From Nitrososphaeria archaeon (GTDB lineage: Archaea > Thermoproteota > Nitrososphaeria > Nitrososphaerales > Nitrososphaeraceae): DNA of 9,044 nucleotides. Positions 5,836-9,044 of the stretch are shown here, piece by piece. Location of the stretch: the NCBI GenBank assembly GCA_021324715.1, contig JAJPIN010000167.1:1-9044 (forward strand), written 5' to 3'. Positions within the stretch are counted from its first letter, which is position 1, and each line of letters opens with the position of its first letter. The position numbers and the translations under genes were made by a program. The notes under the pieces were generated by a model, which worked only from the letters and a program-made list of their open reading frames with translations, searched no databases and had not been told where the DNA came from.

Positions 5836-6156
5836 ATGAAACCTAACAATTTCGCAATGAGAGATTGGCATCTTGAACATGTTGAAAAAGTCATTCTTCG
5901 TTACATGAAGGGAATTTCTCCTGATGCATCATCATTTGAAAAACGCAATTTTAAAAAATATAGCACTATTACCAGCTGTTCAAAACAAATAGAATACGAC
6001 ATAAAACATGGGGTAACAGCACAGGAAGTTGCTGACCTGATGAACAAAATAAGAAACGATGATTATTATTCTGAAGTAAGACAAAATCAAGAAGCAGTAC
6101 ATAGATTAGACGAACTAGAAAGACAGCTAAACTCGCCAAAGAAATTGGGGTGGTAA
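5836..6156 (+). CDS. Hypothetical protein, 106 aa
   Basis: I do not recognise this family. The protein is soluble, charged and mainly helical: residues 10-25 (DWHLEHVEKVILRYMK) and 60-100 (GVTAQEVADLMNKIRNDDYY, then a heptad-like EAVHRLDELERQL) look like two helices or a short coiled coil. The middle has two Ser/Thr/Lys-rich turns and a single Cys48, so no metal site is evident. The ATG at 5836 is used; an ATG five bases upstream is in another frame. It is monocistronic or weakly linked to the next gene (35-nt gap containing a TATA-like box). Its length and compact shape suggest a small binding protein, but no function can be assigned. Confidence 0.75.
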   Translation: MKPNNFAMRDWHLEHVEKVILRYMKGISPDASSFEKRNFKKYSTITSCSKQIEYDIKHGVTAQEVADLMNKIRNDDYYSEVRQNQEAVHRLDELERQLNSPKKLGW

Positions 6157-6159
6157 AAA

Positions 6160-6167
6160 AATTTATT
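6160..6167 (+). promoter_or_regulatory. TATA-like box before the DUF218-like gene
   Basis: AATTTATT is centred 28 nt before the ATG at 6192. A second A/T run, GTATATTTTA at about 6174-6183, is too close to the ATG to serve it. Confidence 0.3.
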
Positions 6168-6191
6168 CCTACGTGTATATTTTAGAGCATC

Positions 6192-6758
6192 ATGACTGAA
6201 AATAAGTTTTTTTCAGGAAATGTTATTGTCGTTTACTGTAATTTCGTAGAGCTAGAATCGAATGAAAGCTTGCCGCAGCACATTTTGGAAAGAATAAAGG
6301 TTTGTAGCAAGGTATATGAACGAATCATGAAATCCAAGCCTGATAAAACTGATACAATAATCAAAGTTGTTGGCGACAATAAAATATGCAATTTGGTAAA
6401 AAATAATCTTTTGACTAATGGTGTTGAAGAAACAAAAATAATCATCGAAACCTCTTTCAATAGCATAGGACATCTATTTTCAGTATTTATTGAAGAGATA
6501 AAGAAGAGGCCTAATCCTCCTATAATCTATTTTATCTCGTCCTATCAACAAAAAGACATTTTTGATTCAGCCACGGAGAGCTACAAAGGATATAGGATTC
6601 AATTTGAAGGCGCGTTTGATAAAAGACCTGAGGCAAAAATACAAGAAGATAGAAAAAGGGAAAAATTAGGTAAGAGATTCACAAACGTTAAGGAAAAGGG
6701 CAAGAATAAGGTGGTCGATCTCCTTTTAAATTATATCTTTCCGGAAAATAAAAAATAA
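6192..6758 (+). CDS. DUF218-like (YdcF/SanA-fold) protein, divergent
   Basis: A 188-aa soluble protein whose layout recalls the DUF218 fold (YdcF, SanA, ElyC): a first strand VIVVYCNF (11-18), a helix LPQHILERIKVCSKVYERIM (28-47), a strand DTIIKVVGD (54-62), a helix ICNLVKNNLLTNGVEE (65-80), a strand TKIIIET, then ExSxN at 86-90 followed by a helix, and IIYFISSYQQKDIF (111-124), which corresponds to the family's TSxYHxxRA strand-turn. The expected His and Arg after the serine are replaced by Gln and Asp, and the first-strand Gly-rich loop is missing, so a cofactor- or nucleotide-binding role may be lost. The C terminus (145-188) is a basic helix. No signal peptide or membrane anchor is seen, unlike bacterial SanA/ElyC. 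Function unknown; the fold assignment is inference. Confidence 0.55.
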   Translation: MTENKFFSGNVIVVYCNFVELESNESLPQHILERIKVCSKVYERIMKSKPDKTDTIIKVVGDNKICNLVKNNLLTNGVEETKIIIETSFNSIGHLFSVFIEEIKKRPNPPIIYFISSYQQKDIFDSATESYKGYRIQFEGAFDKRPEAKIQEDRKREKLGKRFTNVKEKGKNKVVDLLLNYIFPENKK

Positions 6759-6769
6759 AGTTCACAAGA

Positions 6770-6777
6770 TTTAATAT
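6770..6777 (+). promoter_or_regulatory. TATA box of the tRNA-Gly gene
   Basis: TTTAATAT is centred about 30 nt before the first tRNA base, so transcription would start close to the mature 5' end. It follows the DUF218-like stop codon by 12 nt. Confidence 0.5.
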
Positions 6778-6842
6778 CCAGATTATCATCGCATAACAGA
6801 TATGCGGTCATCGTCTAGTTTGGTTAGGACACTGGCCTTCCA

Positions 6843-6863
6843 CTCCAATAATCCGGAGAAGAA
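6843..6863 (+). other. tRNA-Gly intron 1 (21 nt), canonical position 37/38
   Basis: A complete bulge-helix-bulge is visible. Central helix: CTTC (6837-6840) with GAAG (6858-6861). 5' bulge CAC (6841-6843) is cut after A6842; 3' bulge AAA (6862-6864) is cut after A6863. Inner helix TCC (6844-6846) pairs with GGA (6855-6857); outer helix GGC (6834-6836) pairs with GCC (6865-6867). Both cuts fall after the second bulge base, the symmetrical geometry of archaeal splicing endonuclease. Confidence 0.85.
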
Positions 6864-6878
6864 AGCCCGTAACCCGGG

Positions 6879-6900
6879 ACTCTATTAAATTGGGCGGGAA
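6879..6900 (+). other. tRNA-Gly intron 2 (22 nt), non-canonical position 53/54
   Basis: The central helix is CCCG (6873-6876) with CGGG (6895-6898). 5' bulge GGA (6877-6879) is cut after G6878; 3' bulge AAT (6899-6901) is cut after A6900. Inner helix CTC (6880-6882) pairs with GGG (6892-6894) with one G-T pair. The outer helix is weak, so this is a relaxed bulge-helix-bulge. Removing it restores the T stem (CCGGG with CCCGG) and loop TTCAAAT exactly. Confidence 0.85.
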
Positions 6901-6940
6901 TTCAAATCCCGGTGACCGCAATTTGTTTAAAAAAAATAAA

Positions 6941-6946
6941 TTTTTT
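6941..6946 (+). terminator. Oligo-T terminator of the tRNA gene
   Basis: Six T residues begin 21 nt after the tRNA and are followed by five more T residues at 6954-6958. Archaeal RNA polymerase stops at such T tracts without a hairpin. Confidence 0.5.
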
Positions 6947-7152
6947 AGAATCTATTTTTCAGTGTGCTATTATGGCTTCTAAATACCTCAGTAATAATTC
7001 TAAAGATCGTTTTCAAAATTTGAAACAGTGAATAAACCAATCTAAATTGAATTGCCAGTAGAACAGTACATGTTAAGAAAATTCTAGCTATAATGAATAA
7101 ATGTCAATAACCCTCAAAATAAAATTGGAATTGAGTAGATAATGCCAAGATT

Positions 7153-7160
7153 TTTATATT
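7153..7160 (+). promoter_or_regulatory. TATA box of the TFE-beta gene
   Basis: TTTATATT would place the transcription start near 7182. This argues against the upstream TTG at 7167 and for an internal start (TTG 7185 or ATG 7215). Confidence 0.5.
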
Positions 7161-7214
7161 ATTAGCTTGATACAAAACTATCTTTTGTCTCAAATTATTA
7201 ATCTTCCCAGAACT

Positions 7215-7625
7215 ATGTATAAAAATAAGCATGAGTTATTTGAACAAGTCTTTCAGGCTATATTAAAAAGTGGAGAAGACGGGGTTTTTCAAACTGAAAT
7301 CTGCAAGGAATTCTCGCTAGATAGTAGAGATGGATCAAGACTAGCGGGAAATCTTGAAAAGCAATCACTTATTTCTCGTGAAAAAATTTTGCACAAAGGC
7401 AGATGGACATACAAACTAATAGTCAAGAAATCAGCGATCGCCGAATATAATAGAAAACCGGTACAAATAGAGTGTGTTGAAGGAGCTCCATGCATTAGCT
7501 GTAGTTATCAGCATTCATGCTCCTCTGAAGATGAAACAAGTCCATATAGTCCGGCGAAGTGTGTTTGGCTTGAGGAATGGATTGTTGCTGGATTCGAAAG
7601 GACGTATATAAAGAACGAAAAGTAA
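7215..7625 (+). CDS. Predicted transcription initiation factor TFE-beta (hRPC39-like)
   Basis: Numbered from the ATG at 7215 (136 aa). Residues 1-75 form a winged helix: HELFEQVFQAILKSGEDGVF, then TEICKEFSLDSRDGSRLAG as the recognition region and HKGRWTYKLI as the wing. The C terminus holds a cysteine cluster C87-x5-C93-x2-C96-x5-C102-x13-C116 ending CVWLEEWI, which matches the iron-sulphur domain of archaeal TFE-beta, homologous to RNA polymerase III subunit hRPC39. TFE-beta pairs with TFE-alpha to help open the promoter. Four of the five cysteines would bind a cubane cluster. The frame is open upstream to a TTG at 7167, but the TATA box at 7153-7160 puts the transcript start near 7182, so ATG 7215 or a leaderless TTG 7185 is more likely. 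It stops 16 nt from a convergent gene. Confidence 0.8.
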   Translation: MYKNKHELFEQVFQAILKSGEDGVFQTEICKEFSLDSRDGSRLAGNLEKQSLISREKILHKGRWTYKLIVKKSAIAEYNRKPVQIECVEGAPCISCSYQHSCSSEDETSPYSPAKCVWLEEWIVAGFERTYIKNEK

Positions 7626-7641
7626 TAATAATTTAGTTCTG

Positions 7642-8160
7642 TTACCTTAACTTGCTATTAAATGCAACCGGATAGATTGTAAACGCCGAGTCTATTTGGG
7701 CAGTGCCGTTGACATTCCATCCTGTAGCGTTGGATACAAAGTTTCCGCTATGTAGTTTATCAAATAATAATGAATTCGAACTAATACGGCTTAGCAGTAT
7801 TGTAGACTCAAGTGTAGTTGGTGAATTTGGATACAATTGCGGCCTTCCATTTGGTGGTATATCTTCATATGTTAGAATCCCATTACCCAAATGAGTATTA
7901 TTTGCATTGATGCTATATTCAATTCTGGAAGTTGACAATGCTTTATCACCTTGGTTTACTATCCTGAAAGTTACTTTTAATGGTATGGATTCATTAACGA
8001 TACTGGATTTGTCAATTGTAACGTTTTGGATACCTATAGTTACATCTTTTAGTTCACTGCCGCCCTTGAGCAGGTCAGGAATAACAGGGAATAGTACAAT
8101 AAATGCCACGATGGCAACAATTACACCTATAAGAATAGCCCTTCTTGACCCGATAAACAT
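7642..8160 (-). CDS. Membrane-anchored LEA14/WHy-like extracellular protein A
   Basis: A 172-aa protein with a short basic N terminus (RR at 6-7), one membrane segment (about 9-31) and an outward beta-sandwich-like domain. The stretch LKVTFRIVNQGDKALSTSRI (61-80) followed by EYSINANNTHLGNG resembles the water-stress/LEA14 (WHy) pattern of strand, N(P/Q)x turn, then a short strand pair. Five N-glycosylation sequons (Asn46, 56, 87, 144, 151) support an extracellular location. I infer an N-in, C-out surface protein; a ligand is unknown. It is divergently paired with a similar protein at 8293-8880 and convergent with the TFE-beta gene. The ATG at 8160 is preceded at about 25 nt by a TATA box, so the transcript is leaderless. 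Confidence 0.7.
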   Translation of the reverse strand: MFIGSRRAILIGVIVAIVAFIVLFPVIPDLLKGGSELKDVTIGIQNVTIDKSSIVNESIPLKVTFRIVNQGDKALSTSRIEYSINANNTHLGNGILTYEDIPPNGRPQLYPNSPTTLESTILLSRISSNSLLFDKLHSGNFVSNATGWNVNGTAQIDSAFTIYPVAFNSKLR

Positions 8161-8180
8161 AATCAGGATTATTTAGCCAT

Positions 8181-8189
8181 AAATATAAT
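8181..8189 (-). promoter_or_regulatory. TATA box of membrane protein A
   Basis: On the minus strand ATTATATTT is centred about 25 nt upstream of the ATG at 8160, placing the transcription start at the start codon. Confidence 0.5.
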
Positions 8190-8234
8190 CTTAGTCCAGT
8201 AAGCTTTCTACCAAATAGTTAAGATACCTCATAC

Positions 8235-8242
8235 TTTATATT
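8235..8242 (+). promoter_or_regulatory. TATA box of membrane protein B
   Basis: TTTATATT would give a transcription start near 8264. Together with the minus-strand TATA at 8181-8189 it makes 8161-8274 a compact divergent promoter for the two related membrane proteins, about 50 bp between the boxes. Confidence 0.5.
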
Positions 8243-8292
8243 TTTGGCTAGATCAAATAGACTAAAATAATCTTTTGAATATAGGATTTACA

Positions 8293-8880
8293 ATGGGAAA
8301 GAAGATTCTTGCTTCTATCATCATAATTGCAGTGGTTGCGATTATTATTTCTTTGACCATTTTTAGTGGAAATCAATTATCTACCGATTTTTCAAAAATC
8401 GGTCTGGCAAACATGAATATTACAAAGGTAAGCATTTTTAATCAGGACGCGCTCAAGGATTCTAAACCACTGGAATTATCAATTAAAGAAATTAAAACTG
8501 GAAATGTAGATAATGGCACTGGAAACATTTCAATTAAATTTAATGTTTTCAACCCGAATAAAGGTACTGTTATACTTGAATCTATTTCATACAACGTATA
8601 TTCCAATTCCACAAGAATCGCTTCTGGAGATATAGGCAGGCGACCAGAGGGTTTAGTTGATTCCCAGGATAGTATCTTTCCAGTTATTGGAAACGGCACT
8701 CTCCTTCTGAAGGATAACAAAATAATCCAAACAAACAAGGATCTAAATATGTCCCAGATTGCCAATAATATAAATAACTCAAACTTCGTTGTGAATGGAT
8801 CTTATTTCTATAAACAAACAGGTAGCTTTCAATCCACAGGCGGTGAACAGCAATTCAGGTTAAATTATTCACACCCATGA
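8293..8880 (+). CDS. Membrane-anchored LEA14/WHy-like extracellular protein B
   Basis: Numbered from the ATG at 8293 (195 aa). It starts MGKK, then one membrane segment (about 5-24), then an outward domain. The strand pattern ISIKFNVFNPNKGTVILESI (79-98), then SYNVYSNSTRIASGDIG, is the LEA14/WHy signature (N-P-N turn, then a Y-x-V strand). Nine sequons (Asn42, 74, 78, 105, 134, 152, 161, 168, 191) make it one of the most Asn-rich proteins of the window and suggest heavy glycosylation. Both the layout and the strand order match the divergent gene at 7642-8160, so they are probably paralogues. Start choice: an in-frame TTG at 8275 adds six residues, but AGGA at 8283-8286 lies 6 nt before the ATG, which I prefer. 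Function unknown; surface stress or adhesion roles are guesses. Confidence 0.75.
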   Translation: MGKKILASIIIIAVVAIIISLTIFSGNQLSTDFSKIGLANMNITKVSIFNQDALKDSKPLELSIKEIKTGNVDNGTGNISIKFNVFNPNKGTVILESISYNVYSNSTRIASGDIGRRPEGLVDSQDSIFPVIGNGTLLLKDNKIIQTNKDLNMSQIANNINNSNFVVNGSYFYKQTGSFQSTGGEQQFRLNYSHP

Positions 8881-8935
8881 ATGCAATGATTTATTCAGAA
8901 AAAATTAAATGTTAATCATTTTAATGTATGACGAT

Positions 8936-9044
8936 ATGGCTGACTCGTACCTAATGTATGGTATTACAACTGGAGTTTTTGTAATATTCACCGGTATCTT
9001 GTTTGGGGTTAGAACAAGAAGAATCAATCAAACAATAAAGAGGG
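8936..9044 (+). CDS. Small membrane protein, N-terminal fragment (cut by window end)
   Basis: An open frame of 36 codons runs off the right edge. It encodes MADSYLMYGITTGVF, a continuous hydrophobic segment (about residues 6-25) and then a positively charged RTRRINQTIKR tail, the pattern of a single membrane span with a cytoplasmic basic end. An ATG at 8924 in the same frame would add four residues. The A/T run ATTAAAT (8904-8910) is centred about 29 nt before the ATG at 8936, favouring that start under a leaderless model. Too short for a family call. Confidence 0.5.
   Translation, partial: MADSYLMYGITTGVFVIFTGILFGVRTRRINQTIKR

Larger units (their letters stand above)
6804..6920 (+). tRNA. 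tRNA-Gly(UCC) with two introns
   Basis: The 117-bp gene folds to a 74-nt mature tRNA after removal of two introns. The acceptor stem GCGGTCA/TGACCGC pairs perfectly, followed by discriminator A at 6920. The D arm is GTCT/GGAC. The anticodon loop begins CTTCCA, with anticodon TCC at 6839-6841. The D arm and the 5' half of the anticodon arm match archaeal tRNA-Gly(UCC) as I remember it. The canonical intron (6843-6863) interrupts 37/38; a second one (6879-6900) interrupts 53/54, between G53 and T54 of the T arm. Mature joining gives a T stem CCGGG/CCCGG with loop TTCAAAT. The anticodon stem has one mismatch, U28-C42. CCA is not encoded. An oligo-T run follows at 6941-6946. Confidence 0.9.
6921..7214. 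other. Non-coding gap between tRNA-Gly and the TFE-beta gene
   Basis: This A+T-rich gap holds the tRNA terminator, the promoter of the next gene and a 7-1-7 perfect inverted repeat (TTTCAAA at 7011-7017, TTTGAAA at 7019-7025). A 19-codon frame (6972-7031) runs through the repeat but has no SD. I see no further RNA gene here. Confidence 0.4.

Noticed and set aside
6804..6842. Possibility that the tRNA is a truncated pseudogene
   Set aside because: The apparent loss of the anticodon 3' stem and T stem disappears once both bulge-helix-bulge introns are removed, giving a full cloverleaf with only one mismatch.
6972..7031. 19-codon ORF starting ATG after the tRNA
   Set aside because: No SD, no convincing TATA spacing and no recognisable peptide; it runs across a short inverted repeat.
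8442..8765. 107-codon minus-strand frame inside membrane protein B
   Set aside because: It is antisense to a better-supported gene that has an anchor, sequons and a promoter; nothing supports its translation.
1..9044. CRISPR array, transposase, integrase or attachment site
   Set aside because: No regularly spaced direct repeats, no terminal inverted repeats with target duplication and no recombinase-like protein were seen. The tRNA-Gly 3' end (about 6901-6920) shows no second copy in the window, so no integration at it is indicated.

Overview
The window is A+T-rich archaeal DNA, most likely from an ammonia-oxidising archaeon (Thaumarchaeota / Nitrososphaeria), possibly the soil group I.1b. 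The evidence is the gene set: an archaeal SPOUT tRNA methyltransferase (aTrm56), zinc-ribbon MBF1, archaeal NAC, a predicted TFE-beta, a tRNA gene interrupted by bulge-helix-bulge introns, TATA boxes about 25-35 nt upstream of start codons, and several TTG starts without a Shine-Dalgarno (SD) site. The lineage call is inference from gene content, not from a marker gene.

Left part (1-1675, minus strand): a tight operon mbf1-hflX-trm56, of which trm56 runs off the window. The genes overlap by a few bases. The products act on tRNA or ribosomes: a transcription coactivator linked to the small subunit, a ribosome-associated GTPase, and a tRNA C56 2'-O-methylase. A 236-bp divergent promoter region (1676-1911) separates this operon from a plus-strand block.

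Middle part (1912-5733, plus strand): a PUA-domain RNA-binding protein overlapping nac (nascent-chain chaperone); a small coiled-coil protein resembling an A-type ATPase peripheral-stalk subunit; a predicted RuvC/YqgF-like RNase H-fold protein; a small protein whose pattern recalls proteasome assembly chaperones PAC3/PAC4; and, 2 nt after it, a UbiD-family prenylated-FMN decarboxylase with its catalytic residues intact but an altered surrounding motif.

Right part (5836-9044): an unrecognised 106-aa protein; a divergent DUF218-like protein; a tRNA-Gly(UCC) gene with two introns (canonical 37/38 and a non-canonical 53/54 in the T arm); a winged-helix plus cysteine-cluster protein best explained as transcription factor TFE-beta; a divergently transcribed pair of membrane-anchored, sequon-rich LEA14/WHy-like exported proteins; and the start of another small membrane protein cut by the window end.

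Much of the window serves information processing and proteostasis (tRNA maturation, ribosome rescue, nascent-chain handling, transcription initiation). The two-intron tRNA and the PAC-like protein are the most interesting items. No mobile element, CRISPR array, rRNA or integrase was seen.
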